Positions 27,301 to 35,969 of a DNA stretch of 51,510 nucleotides are shown here, piece by piece. Both the position numbers and the translations under genes were made by a program. This DNA comes from Cytophaga sp. FL35 (lineage in GTDB: Bacteria > Bacteroidota > Bacteroidia > Flavobacteriales > Flavobacteriaceae): assembly GCF_014349235.1 (NCBI RefSeq), contig NZ_JACSOH010000030.1, positions 1 to 51,510 on the forward strand. The letters run 5' to 3'. Position 1 is the stretch's first letter. The number at the start of each line of letters is the position of its first letter. A model generated the notes under the pieces. The model was not told where the DNA came from. It made no database searches and was given only the letters and a program-made list of their open reading frames with translations.

Positions 27301-27652
27301 GCCATGGTCTGCACTGCATCCCACTATTGGAGTGGACACCCCTTTGGTTTTTGATGTGGTTGATATGTGGAACAAGAAATCAATAGGGGGTTGTACCTAT
27401 TTTGTATCACATCCCGGAGGGCGCTCTTATGAAACCTATCCCGTGAACAGTTTGGAGGCGGAATCACGAAGAATCAATCGTTTTTGGGAAATGGGCCATA
27501 CACAAGATGAGGTTTTACCTGCGCAACCCAAAACAAATACAAATTTTGTGGGTAGATTGGTGGAGCCTAAAAATGCTTCCAGTACATTTGTTTTCAAAGA
27601 AGTACCCGTGAACCCGGAATACCCTCATGTTTTGGATTTACGTAAAAAGTAA
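24329..27652 (+). CDS. Transglutaminase-like protease fused to DUF2126
   Basis: This is a 1107-residue cytosolic protein. The N-terminal 90 residues are the bacterial transglutaminase N-terminal beta domain (starting KVAIKHKTVYKYDRKVHLSP), followed by the transglutaminase/cysteine-protease core with the triad Cys180 (GSCRDFAW), His229 (DLHAWAEV) and Asp245 (GLDATSG). The rest is a large DUF2126 domain, with TMGGEPTFVSVDDM near 325 and TGTGGGNHVTLGG near 695, the latter like a glutamine synthetase or amidoligase loop. Similar genes always sit beside a circularly permuted ATP-grasp gene, as here (6-nt gap). The pathway has been suggested to build or modify a peptide. The product is unknown. Confidence 0.9.
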   Translation: MALKVAIKHKTVYKYDRKVHLSPHIFRLRPAPHSRTPIEAYSIKIKPENHFFNWQQDPFGNYLARLVFPEKTNELSIDVEIIADMKTINPFDFFVEEAVEDYPFTYSEALKKELRPYLEIMEDGPLLTEWISQLDLSKKRTIDFLTGLNQKLYEYLNYTVRLEPGVQTCEQTLERKLGSCRDFAWLLVQTLRHLGLAARFVSGYLVQLKADEKSLDGPSGPEEDFTDLHAWAEVYLPGAGWIGLDATSGLLAGEGHIPLACTPSYESAAPVYGLTDPCETQFEFENKVTRIFESPRVTRPYTEEQWNAIYNLGFKVEEELQKNDVRLTMGGEPTFVSVDDMEAEEWNTTADGPHKRELASHLSGRLLEAFGKGGMLHHAQGKWYPGEALPRWLIGIHWRKDGEAIWKNPEWLASFSKVYELPKDSTSTFLKKLSDKLLCPSDTVMPAYEDAFYFLWEERKLPVDVDGKIYDQRDSALRKKLSEVLEQGTGEVVGHVMPLSKSGGRWITNPWEFRGGNLVLAPGNSPIGLRLPLESLPKNPKIPSEPTAEPELFEPKEELPAYGEELQKRLQNGKVGHLKNQPYVRTALCAEVRENKLYLFLPPLNSAEDFLDLIASIESTALELQIPVILEGYEPPRDNRLEVLKITPDPGVIEVNVHPAKNWEELTKNTLTLYEEAKKSRLGTEKFMLDGKHTGTGGGNHVTLGGITPADSPLLRKPQLLRSLLTFWQHHPGLSYLFSGAFIGPTSQAPRVDEGRLENLYELEIAFAQIPEEGEVPFWLTDRLFRHLLTDITGNTHRAEFCIDKLYSPDSSSGRLGILELRAFDMPPHSQMSLMQMLLVRTLVSWFWKKPYKHDLVRWGTELHDKFLLEHYVKEDIADVVSQLNDAGYPFQLDWFDPFFEFRFPLYGMVEINSIQLELRMAIEPWNVLGEEMSGRGTSRYVDSSLERVQIKVKNFTEERYSITCNGVKIDLSPTGTKGEYVAGVRYKAWQPWSALHPTIGVDTPLVFDVVDMWNKKSIGGCTYFVSHPGGRSYETYPVNSLEAESRRINRFWEMGHTQDEVLPAQPKTNTNFVGRLVEPKNASSTFVFKEVPVNPEYPHVLDLRKK

Positions 27653-27658
27653 TTGAAG

Positions 27659-30217
27659 ATGCCGCTAACCACTACCAATTGGATCAATACCTATCATACC
27701 CAACACAAGAATGATGAGCTGTTTACGGCTCAACAGCGAATAAAACCCTATTGGAACCAACTTCTCAAAGAGTTTGAAAAATTTGGACCCGAGGGGCTCA
27801 TGGCCCGCCAAAAAGATATTGATTGGCTCTTGGGAGAGAATGGGGTTACTTACAACGTCTATAATGACCCTAAAGGGATGCACCGTCCTTGGAATTTGAA
27901 TGTTTTTCCGCATTTGGTGGAGGAACAGGAATGGAAAAAGGTTGAGGCGGGTATTATGCAACGAAGTCGCCTTTTGGATTTGGTCCTGAAAGATGTATAT
28001 GGCGAAAGAAAATTGATCAAAGAAGGTATTATTCCTAGTGAGGTCATCTATGGACATAGGGGGTTTTTACGCCAATGTGATGGTATCACCTATCCCAACC
28101 AAAAGTTTCTATCCATTTACGCAGCGGATTTGGCCCGTGGCAGTGACGGACGTCTTTGGGTGGTAAACGACAGGACGGAGGCTCCTTCCGGAATGGGGTA
28201 TGCCTTGGAAAATCGTTCTACCACTAGTAGAATTTTACCGGAGATTTACAGCCAAATGAACGTTAAGCGTTTGTCCGGTTTTTTCTTTGAACTACATCAA
28301 ATGCTGATGGATGCATCACCTGTAAAAAAGGAAAATCCGTACATAGTCATATTAACCCCTGGTTCTCATAATGAAACGTATTTTGAGCATGCTTACCTAT
28401 CTTCCTTTTTAGGCTACCCGTTGGTACAGGGCAATGATTTGGTAGTTCGAGATGGTTTTCTTTGGATGAAATCCTTACAAGGTTTAAAACGGGTAGATGT
28501 TGTTTGGCGTAGGGTAGATGATGTTTTTGCAGACCCTTTGGAGTTAAGGGAAGATTCCCATTTAGGAGTGGCCGGACTTTTAGATGTTGTTAGAAGGCAA
28601 AATGTGGCCATTGTGAATCCTGTTGGAAGTGCCGTAATGGAAAATCCAGGTTTAATTCCTTTTATGCCCTCCATAAGTAAATATTTCTTGAACGAGGATC
28701 TGATGTTGCCGCAAATTGCCTCTTGGTGGTGCGGGCAGGAGAAAGAAATGAACTATGTTCTTGAAAACTTATCGCAATTGGTCATCAAACGAATAGACCG
28801 AACCAATAGGGAAAGTATCCATTTTGCAGAGTTCCTAAGTGCCGTGGAATTGGAAAAGTTAAAACTTGAAATTAGGCGGACACCCTATAGGTATGTTGCA
28901 CAGGAAAAAATCAATTTCTCTACGGCGCCCAATCTGTCGGGCAATACGGTGGAGCCAAGGCACTTGGTAAGCCGTTCTTTTTGTATTGCCAGTAAGGAGG
29001 CATATCATGTAATGCCCGGTGGACTCGTTAGGGTAGCGCCTAGCAGTGAAACCATTAGGGTTTCCAATCAAAGAGGGGGAACCAGCAAGGATTTCTGGGT
29101 AATTCAGGAAAATGCATCTTTAGAGGAGGTAAAACACTGGCAAACTAGAAGTTCTATTGCAATTTCAGGCCTTAATGACCTACCTAGCCTTACAGCGGAA
29201 AATTTGTTCTGGGCAGGTAGATATGTGGGAAGAACCTTGGTGAACGCCCGCTTTTTAAGAATGGTATTTAGGCAAATGGCCTTACTACAGGACAATGACG
29301 AGAAACCAAAAACGGAAAAATTGGAGGTTTTGTTCCGGGCGGTTACCAATTTAACGGGCACCTATCCCGGTTTTGTGGGTGAAAAGGGTAAAGAAGCTAA
29401 AGCCATGGAACATCCCATGCAAGAAATGCTTTCCGTTCTGTTAGATAGAAATAGACCTGGTAGTTTGGCGCATACCCTGGGGATGTTCAGTAATTCTTAC
29501 TATTCCATTAGAAATCTTTGGTCTACGGATATGTGGCGGGTTTTTGAGAATATTCAGAACATATGGAAGACTTTTGAAAAAAGTGAGGACCGTTCCATCA
29601 ACAGGATTTTAAAAGTGCTCAATCAGTTGATTACCCGATTGATAGCTTTTATGGGGCTTATTGAAGAGAGCATATTGGTGCAGCAAGGTCTGCTTCTTTA
29701 TTTTATAGGGCTGCAGTTGGAGCAAAGTATTCTTACTATTACCAAATGTAGGTCTCTGTTGACCATCGCATATGATGAGCAGGTAGAATATGAATTACTT
29801 GAATATCTGCTAACCAGTCATGAAAGTCTTAATATTTATCGCTATAGTTACCGTTCTTATATTAAGTTGGAGCATGTATTGGATTTGGTGATTTTGGATT
29901 TGGAATATCCTAGGTCCTTAACCTTTATGCTTAACAGAATTCAAAAGGATATTGTACGATTGCCGCATTCAAGACAGGACAATAACTTGGCTAATTATCA
30001 GAAGTACATTTTAGAAGGATTTTCCAAGCTTCGTTTGGCGTCGTCATCAGAATTGATCAAAACCAATTCTGATAAAGATATAGTGCGAAAGGACCTTGAT
30101 ACTTTATTTGAGGAACTTTCCACTTTATTGTATCAAACCAGTCAATCACTAACCAGTACCTATTTTAACCATACAGATAAGCAAAACCAGTTGGTAGTTC
30201 AATCTTTTCCTTTTTAA
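27659..30217 (+). CDS. Circularly permuted ATP-grasp protein with alpha-E domain
   Basis: This is an 852-residue protein from the ATG at 27659 (a TTG lies 6 nt earlier). Residues about 70-475 form the circularly permuted type-2 ATP-grasp, with YGHRGFLRQCDGI, VVNDRTEAPSGMGYALENR and VVWRRVDDVFADPLELR. The rest (about 510-830) is the alpha-E helical domain, starting near LTAENLFWAGRYVGRTLVNA. In many genomes these are two genes; here they are one. It is predicted to join an amino group to a carboxylate using ATP. The gene follows the transglutaminase-DUF2126 gene with a 6-nt gap and precedes the second transglutaminase by 1 nt, so it is one operon. Confidence 0.9.
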   Translation: MPLTTTNWINTYHTQHKNDELFTAQQRIKPYWNQLLKEFEKFGPEGLMARQKDIDWLLGENGVTYNVYNDPKGMHRPWNLNVFPHLVEEQEWKKVEAGIMQRSRLLDLVLKDVYGERKLIKEGIIPSEVIYGHRGFLRQCDGITYPNQKFLSIYAADLARGSDGRLWVVNDRTEAPSGMGYALENRSTTSRILPEIYSQMNVKRLSGFFFELHQMLMDASPVKKENPYIVILTPGSHNETYFEHAYLSSFLGYPLVQGNDLVVRDGFLWMKSLQGLKRVDVVWRRVDDVFADPLELREDSHLGVAGLLDVVRRQNVAIVNPVGSAVMENPGLIPFMPSISKYFLNEDLMLPQIASWWCGQEKEMNYVLENLSQLVIKRIDRTNRESIHFAEFLSAVELEKLKLEIRRTPYRYVAQEKINFSTAPNLSGNTVEPRHLVSRSFCIASKEAYHVMPGGLVRVAPSSETIRVSNQRGGTSKDFWVIQENASLEEVKHWQTRSSIAISGLNDLPSLTAENLFWAGRYVGRTLVNARFLRMVFRQMALLQDNDEKPKTEKLEVLFRAVTNLTGTYPGFVGEKGKEAKAMEHPMQEMLSVLLDRNRPGSLAHTLGMFSNSYYSIRNLWSTDMWRVFENIQNIWKTFEKSEDRSINRILKVLNQLITRLIAFMGLIEESILVQQGLLLYFIGLQLEQSILTITKCRSLLTIAYDEQVEYELLEYLLTSHESLNIYRYSYRSYIKLEHVLDLVILDLEYPRSLTFMLNRIQKDIVRLPHSRQDNNLANYQKYILEGFSKLRLASSSELIKTNSDKDIVRKDLDTLFEELSTLLYQTSQSLTSTYFNHTDKQNQLVVQSFPF

Positions 30218-30218
30218 T

Positions 30219-31118
30219 ATGGTCTTTAATGTAATCCATACAACCGCCTACAAGTACAATGCACCGGTTAGCTATTGTCATAACATTGCCACCCTTAGAC
30301 CGCGTGATTCCCAAGGGCAGAAATTATTGGATTTTAACATAGACATCAGTCCCCTTCCTTCGGAAATTTCTGAAAGGAGGGATTTCTTTGGAAATTTTAT
30401 CACTAGATTTTCCATCCAAACAGAACATAAGGAACTAAAAGTAACTACCAAGAGTAAAATAGAAAGGGACTTCACACCATTCAAAGAAAATATGAATAGC
30501 AATAGTTGCAGGGGAGTTACAAACTCGCAAGCAATCTTTGCATTAAAGGGAGCCACCACACCAGAACTTTTGGACGCCAAGCAATACATCTTGGATTCTA
30601 TATTTATAAGGCGGGCCAATGCGCAAATCAGGGAATATGCCAAAGTTTCTTTTCTACCCAACCGCTCGGTTTTTGATTCGGCATATGAACTCATGCAGCG
30701 TATTTATACAGACTTTGATTTCGTTTCTGGCTTTACAAGTATTTCAACTCCGGTAGAGGAGGTGATGAGGGAGAAAAAAGGGGTTTGCCAAGACTTTGCG
30801 CAAATTGCCATCTCCTGTATTCGTTCTATGGGGTTGCCCGCAAGGTACGTGAGCGGCTATATAGAGACCATTCCGCCAGAAGGCCAAGAAAAATTAGTGG
30901 GAGCAGATGCGTCCCATGCTTGGTTCTCCATATTCATTCCTGGTTTTGGATGGGTAGATTTTGACCCTACCAACAATATGATACCCATGAACCAGCATAT
31001 TGTTGTAGGCTGGGGAAGGGACTATTACGATGTTCCTCCTTTAAAGGGAGTTGTTTTTGGGAGTGGAAAGAGTAAGCTCAAGGTAATGGTAGATATTACG
31101 GCTGCGCAACCGGTTTAA
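30219..31118 (+). CDS. Transglutaminase family protein
   Basis: This 299-residue protein again has the bacterial transglutaminase N-terminal domain (VIHTTAYKYNAPVSYCHN) followed by the protease-like core, with Cys190 (GVCQDFAQIA), His233 (DASHAWFS) and Asp249 (DFDPTNN). The start is 1 nt past the ATP-grasp stop. It differs from the first transglutaminase of the operon by lacking DUF2126. It may cleave or transfer an amide on the product of the ATP-grasp enzyme. The biochemistry is unproven. Confidence 0.92.
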   Translation: MVFNVIHTTAYKYNAPVSYCHNIATLRPRDSQGQKLLDFNIDISPLPSEISERRDFFGNFITRFSIQTEHKELKVTTKSKIERDFTPFKENMNSNSCRGVTNSQAIFALKGATTPELLDAKQYILDSIFIRRANAQIREYAKVSFLPNRSVFDSAYELMQRIYTDFDFVSGFTSISTPVEEVMREKKGVCQDFAQIAISCIRSMGLPARYVSGYIETIPPEGQEKLVGADASHAWFSIFIPGFGWVDFDPTNNMIPMNQHIVVGWGRDYYDVPPLKGVVFGSGKSKLKVMVDITAAQPV

Positions 31119-31375
31119 ATTCAATTGTAAGTTAAATCTTCTTAAACTTATAGAATTAATTGGGTACAAGGTGTGCTCAATCACTCAAAAAATCTGTAAT
31201 TTTAACATACTTACGTTGCATACCTGTTAAGAATAGGAATACGTTACTTACATGGGTTGATTTGCGTAGGGGTTATTTTCTTGATGTATTGCCTTTTCAG
31301 AGGAATAGTTATGTTCAAGTGTTTTACAGTTGACATGGATTATTCGAGAGTCAATCTTGCAAAACCAAACTGAAT

Positions 31376-34300
31376 ATGAGTAAAGAACAACCTCAGGACT
31401 TTTATGTGGTAGGAATTGGCGCATCCGCTGGAGGGCTAAAAGCAGTTCGAAGTTTTTTCGATAACATGCCCAGTGATTCCGGCATAGCCTTTATTGTAGT
31501 GCAACACCTTTCCCCGGATTTTAAAAGTTTAATGCCAGAACTTTTATCCTCCCATACAGAGATGGAAATTTTTACGGCCGATCAAGACCAGGTCATAAGA
31601 CCTAATTGCATTTACCTAAATAAGCGTAACAAAAACTTGGGAGTAAAGGATGGCAAATTTGTGTTACTCAAAAAAGCACCAAAGGAACATTTGAACCTAC
31701 CTATAGATATTCTGTTTAAAATGTTGGGGCAAGAATACCAAGATAAATCCATTGGGGTCATTTTGTCCGGTACCGGATCGGATGGATCCAGAGGTTTGCG
31801 CGATATTAAGGAGGGCGGGGGTACCATCTTTGTGCAGGAGCCGGAATCTGCTCAATTTGATGGCATGCCCAAGTCTGCCATTTCTACCAATTTAGTGGAT
31901 TATGTATTGTCTTCTGGAAATATAGCGGACAAAGTTTTCAATTTTGTTAACCATGAAATTGTTTTGGAGGTAGACGGGGAGGAAGAAGCTTACGACGAAA
32001 AGAGCTATCAGGCCATCTTGTTCGAAATTCAGAAAAAGACGGGAATCAACTTTAAAAAGTATAAGCCAAATACTTTACTAAGAAGATTGGCCAAACGTTT
32101 AAGCCTTCACAACATCAATTCTTTAGAAGATTATTTGGCGTATCTAAAGAAAAAAGAGGAGGAGTTGGAAATCATTAAACAAGAATTTTTAATAGGGGTC
32201 ACAAATTTTTTTAGAGATCAAGAAGCTTTTCAGATTTTAAAGGAAAGTGTTATTCCAAGGATTTGCCAAGAAAAGGACAAGTTTGAAGGGATTAGGATTT
32301 GGGTGGCCGGCTGCTCCAATGGCAAAGAGGTGTATAGTATAGCCATGTTGTTTGATGACTATATTCATATCAATGGATTGGATATTGATTTCAAAATTTT
32401 TGCAACTGATATTGATAAAAATGCCCTAAGGCAGGCAAGTGCCGGTATCTATAATGGAAACGATGCTGAGGAAATTGATAAGTCTTATTTGGACCAATAT
32501 TTCCTAAAGACAGGCAATAGGATACAAATTATTAAACGTATTAGGGAAAAAGTAGTTTTTTCCTATCACGATGTTACCAATGATCCCCCATTCATACAAG
32601 TAGATTTAATAACTTGTAGAAACCTACTCATCTATCTAACAGGAGCAACACAGCAAAACATTCTGTCCAATTTTCAATTTGCCCTCAATAAAGATGCTTT
32701 CCTATTCTTGGGAAGTAGTGAGTCTCTAGGAAGAATGAATAGTGCTTTTAGACCTTTGGATGCCAAACATAGAATCTTTCAAGTAGTGAAAAAGGAAAAG
32801 AAGCTTTTTAACAGAAGGTCTATTTATGATAACGATGTGAGGACACGTAGAATGGATTATCTAGGTACGGAAAACCAGCAGCCAAGGGAGAAAGAACTTA
32901 CTTCCAATAATGAGCTTTTTTACTATAAATATCTGAGCAAAAAATATGCCCCGGTTACTGTTTTTGTAGATGAGGATTTCAATGTACAATTTATTCAAGG
33001 TGAATTTAAAAGATGGTTTAGGCAAACTGATGGAATGTTCTCCAATAATCTAATGAGTCTTGTACCGCAGGAGTTATCTACGGTAATACGAAATGGAGTA
33101 AGGCGTACCATGAAGTCCAATGGGCCTATCACCATTAAAAATCTGGTGGTAAAAACAACAGAAGTAGACCTTACCACGGATCTATATTTTGAACAGGTAG
33201 ATAGTTTGCAGAAGGATCAAAACATTTTTTTAATACAATTTGGGGAGAGTGTTAAAGAGAGGCCTGCAGAGGAAATTTATCTTTCGAGCGATGATGTTTC
33301 CAATTTTTCCAAGGAGCGAATAGCAGATTTGGAACATGAGCTCATGGAGAAAAAGGGTGAGCTACAAAACGTAATTGAAGAATTGGAAACCAGTAATGAA
33401 GAATTACAGAGTTCTAATGAAGAGTTGATGTCCTCCAATGAAGAATTACAAAGTTCCAATGAAGAATTACAGTCCGTTAATGAAGAATTATACACCGTAA
33501 ATACGGAGTTTCAGGAGAAAAATAAGGAGCTTGAGGATCTTCATAATGATATGGTGAATTTATTGAACAGTACTGATATTGGTACGCTGTTCCTTGATAT
33601 AAACCTGAATATTAGAAAGTTTACCCCGGCCGTAAAGCGTATTTTCAATTTGGAGGAAAGAGATTTAGGCCGCTCCATTGAAAGTTTTGCTTCTGAATTT
33701 GATGATGCAACAAGAGATATATTCTTGGAAGACTGTCAAATGGCATTGGAGGAGTTACAGACTTTTGAGAAAGAAATCTGCGATAGGAAGAAAAACTGGT
33801 ATCTAAATAAGATAGCCCCTTTTGTAACATCAGAAAAGAGAATTGAGGGGGTGGTAGTTACTTTTGTTAGTATCAGTGATCTTAAGGAAAATGAACTGGC
33901 CTTACAATTAAAATCCGAAGAATTGGCCAAAGCCCAAGAAGTAGCTAGAATGGGTAGTTGGCGTTTAGACGTGAAAACCAATAAAGTGTTCTGGACAGAA
34001 GAACTCTATAGAATGTACGGTTTTGATCCTCATTTACCCCCGCCGCCCTACACAGAGCACATGAAACTTTTTACCAAGGAATCTTGGGAAGAACTTAGTA
34101 AAGCCGTGGAAAAAACGGCCCATGACGGTACTCCTTATGCTTTGGAGTTAAGAATGCTTAAAAGAGATGGTTCCCTTGGATGGATTTTTGCTTCTGGCAA
34201 TGCCTATTACGACGAGATGGGGGAAATTACCCATCTACGCGGGATTGCTCAAGATATTACCGAGCGAAAAGACCTTTATGAAAGAATGCTGCACGAAAAG

Positions 34301-35824
34301 GAGTTTTCTAATAAAATTACGGAATTATCTCCTTCAGGAATTTATATCTACAATTTTATCAGCGGCACCAACGACTATGTAAACGAACAATATGGGACCA
34401 TTTTGGGCTATTCCATGGATGAAATTAATTCAATGGAGCAGTCAGAGTTTATGGAACTTTTTCATGAGGAGGATAGGGATGCTATCTCCGCACATATGCA
34501 AGAATTGTTTAATGGAAATGAGCACTGTAAAATAGAGTATAGATTTAGGCATAAAGACGGTCATTGGGTTTGGTGTTATTCTGTAGATTCTCCTTTTGAG
34601 TATGATGATGAAGGCAATGTCATAAGTTTTATAGGGGTATTTATAGATATTACCGAAAAGAAAAAAATAGAGCGTGAATTACAACTAGCTTTAAACAAAG
34701 CTCATTCTGCCAATATCTATAAGAATCAGTTTTTGGCGAATATGAGCCATGAGATACGCACGCCATTGAACGGATTGGTGGGCTTTGCAGAGTTTCTTAA
34801 GGAAGATGGGTTGGATAAAAACACAAGGGAAGAATATGTGGGTATTATCGAAAAATGCAGTAAACAATTACTTGATCTTGTAAATGATATTTTGGACCTT
34901 TCCAAGATTGAGGCAGGGGAACTGGATTTGCAGTTTGGAGCCTGTAATCTAAACGAGCTTACTAATGAGGTTCAAAAAACTTTTGAAGCTATACGTAAGC
35001 AACGTAGAAAAGATAAAATCTCAATTGAATGTTATGTTCCTGAAGATGGTGAACATATTATAGAAACAGATTCCTCTAGGTTAAGGCAGGTATTGATCAA
35101 CTTAGTAGGCAATGCCCTTAAGTTTACGGTAAAGGGAAGCATTAGGTTTGGATTTACAATTGAAGATGGTAGGGTAATTTTTGAGGTGACCGATACGGGC
35201 ATAGGTATTTCCAAAAAGGATTTGGAAATAGTATTTGACCGCTTTCAAAGGGTAGAGCACAAAGACAAAAAACAATACGATGGTACCGGTCTAGGTCTCG
35301 CCATCTCCAAAGGGGTATTAAGTCTCTTAGGAGGTTCTATAAAAGTAGCTTCCAAAAAAGGGGTAGGTACTACATTTACCTTTGATATTCCTTATAAAGC
35401 ATATCATTCAGAACAAAAAGAGCAGAATGGGAAGACAACCGTTGATACCTCTAAATTTGAAAACAAACATGTTTTAATCGCCGAGGACAACCCTACCAAT
35501 AAACATTACCTCAAAAAATTATTTGAACCTTTAAAAATGAAAATTTCTTGGGCCATGGATGGTAAGGAAGCCGTGGAGTTGTTCAAAAATGAATCGGACC
35601 TTTCATTGGTATTAATGGATATACGTATGCCGGTAATGGATGGTTATGAAGCGGCAGACGCCATCCTGAAAATCAATCCGGAGGCACGGATTATCGCCCA
35701 AACCGCCAATGCCATGACCAGTGATCGTGAGAATTGTCTGGAAAAAGGATTTGTTGACTATGTGGCGAAACCTATTTCAAAAGATGAAATGTTCACCATC
35801 CTTTCCAAATGGATTCCTAATTAA
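31376..35824 (+). CDS. CheB-CheR-PAS hybrid histidine kinase
   Basis: This is a 1482-residue signalling protein. In order: a CheB methylesterase (about 8-190) with a complete triad Ser17, His44 and Asp136; a CheR methyltransferase (about 205-480, with VAGCSNGKEVYSIAM for SAM); a PAS-like segment; a coiled coil of NEELQSS repeats (about 650-720); three PAS domains (about 725-1095); a HisKA with His1125 in MSHEIRTPLNG; an HATPase (about 1225-1340); and a receiver with Asp1415. There is no membrane segment, so it is cytosolic. Fusions like this are known, but their targets are unclear. No chemoreceptor gene is in the window. It stands between the transglutaminase operon and an aldo/keto reductase gene. 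Confidence 0.93.
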   Translation: MSKEQPQDFYVVGIGASAGGLKAVRSFFDNMPSDSGIAFIVVQHLSPDFKSLMPELLSSHTEMEIFTADQDQVIRPNCIYLNKRNKNLGVKDGKFVLLKKAPKEHLNLPIDILFKMLGQEYQDKSIGVILSGTGSDGSRGLRDIKEGGGTIFVQEPESAQFDGMPKSAISTNLVDYVLSSGNIADKVFNFVNHEIVLEVDGEEEAYDEKSYQAILFEIQKKTGINFKKYKPNTLLRRLAKRLSLHNINSLEDYLAYLKKKEEELEIIKQEFLIGVTNFFRDQEAFQILKESVIPRICQEKDKFEGIRIWVAGCSNGKEVYSIAMLFDDYIHINGLDIDFKIFATDIDKNALRQASAGIYNGNDAEEIDKSYLDQYFLKTGNRIQIIKRIREKVVFSYHDVTNDPPFIQVDLITCRNLLIYLTGATQQNILSNFQFALNKDAFLFLGSSESLGRMNSAFRPLDAKHRIFQVVKKEKKLFNRRSIYDNDVRTRRMDYLGTENQQPREKELTSNNELFYYKYLSKKYAPVTVFVDEDFNVQFIQGEFKRWFRQTDGMFSNNLMSLVPQELSTVIRNGVRRTMKSNGPITIKNLVVKTTEVDLTTDLYFEQVDSLQKDQNIFLIQFGESVKERPAEEIYLSSDDVSNFSKERIADLEHELMEKKGELQNVIEELETSNEELQSSNEELMSSNEELQSSNEELQSVNEELYTVNTEFQEKNKELEDLHNDMVNLLNSTDIGTLFLDINLNIRKFTPAVKRIFNLEERDLGRSIESFASEFDDATRDIFLEDCQMALEELQTFEKEICDRKKNWYLNKIAPFVTSEKRIEGVVVTFVSISDLKENELALQLKSEELAKAQEVARMGSWRLDVKTNKVFWTEELYRMYGFDPHLPPPPYTEHMKLFTKESWEELSKAVEKTAHDGTPYALELRMLKRDGSLGWIFASGNAYYDEMGEITHLRGIAQDITERKDLYERMLHEKEFSNKITELSPSGIYIYNFISGTNDYVNEQYGTILGYSMDEINSMEQSEFMELFHEEDRDAISAHMQELFNGNEHCKIEYRFRHKDGHWVWCYSVDSPFEYDDEGNVISFIGVFIDITEKKKIERELQLALNKAHSANIYKNQFLANMSHEIRTPLNGLVGFAEFLKEDGLDKNTREEYVGIIEKCSKQLLDLVNDILDLSKIEAGELDLQFGACNLNELTNEVQKTFEAIRKQRRKDKISIECYVPEDGEHIIETDSSRLRQVLINLVGNALKFTVKGSIRFGFTIEDGRVIFEVTDTGIGISKKDLEIVFDRFQRVEHKDKKQYDGTGLGLAISKGVLSLLGGSIKVASKKGVGTTFTFDIPYKAYHSEQKEQNGKTTVDTSKFENKHVLIAEDNPTNKHYLKKLFEPLKMKISWAMDGKEAVELFKNESDLSLVLMDIRMPVMDGYEAADAILKINPEARIIAQTANAMTSDRENCLEKGFVDYVAKPISKDEMFTILSKWIPN
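33395..33499 (+). repeat. Five tandem 21-bp units encoding the coiled coil
   Basis: Units start at 33395, 33416, 33437, 33458 and 33479, each opening with AATGAAGA and encoding a heptad of the type NEELQSS. The exact 21-bp spacing preserves the heptad frame. It lies in the coiled coil between CheR and the PAS domains of the hybrid kinase. Such repeats can expand or contract by recombination. Confidence 0.85.
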
Positions 35825-35969
35825 TTTAGGAGAGCATTATTCAATATGGTTCAAGCAAGAATACCTTGATTTTAGGTAGGTTTAAACGAACAAAAATTCA
35901 TGTTGTTTGCAATAAGGGTTGCGATCTTTAATTCCTATTTTCTAGCAGTTTTAATTTCAAATTACATTT

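Noticed and set aside
33277-33495. Repetitive minus-strand frame opposite the hybrid kinase coiled coil
   Set aside because: It mirrors the 21-bp repeats of the coiled coil and has no independent support.
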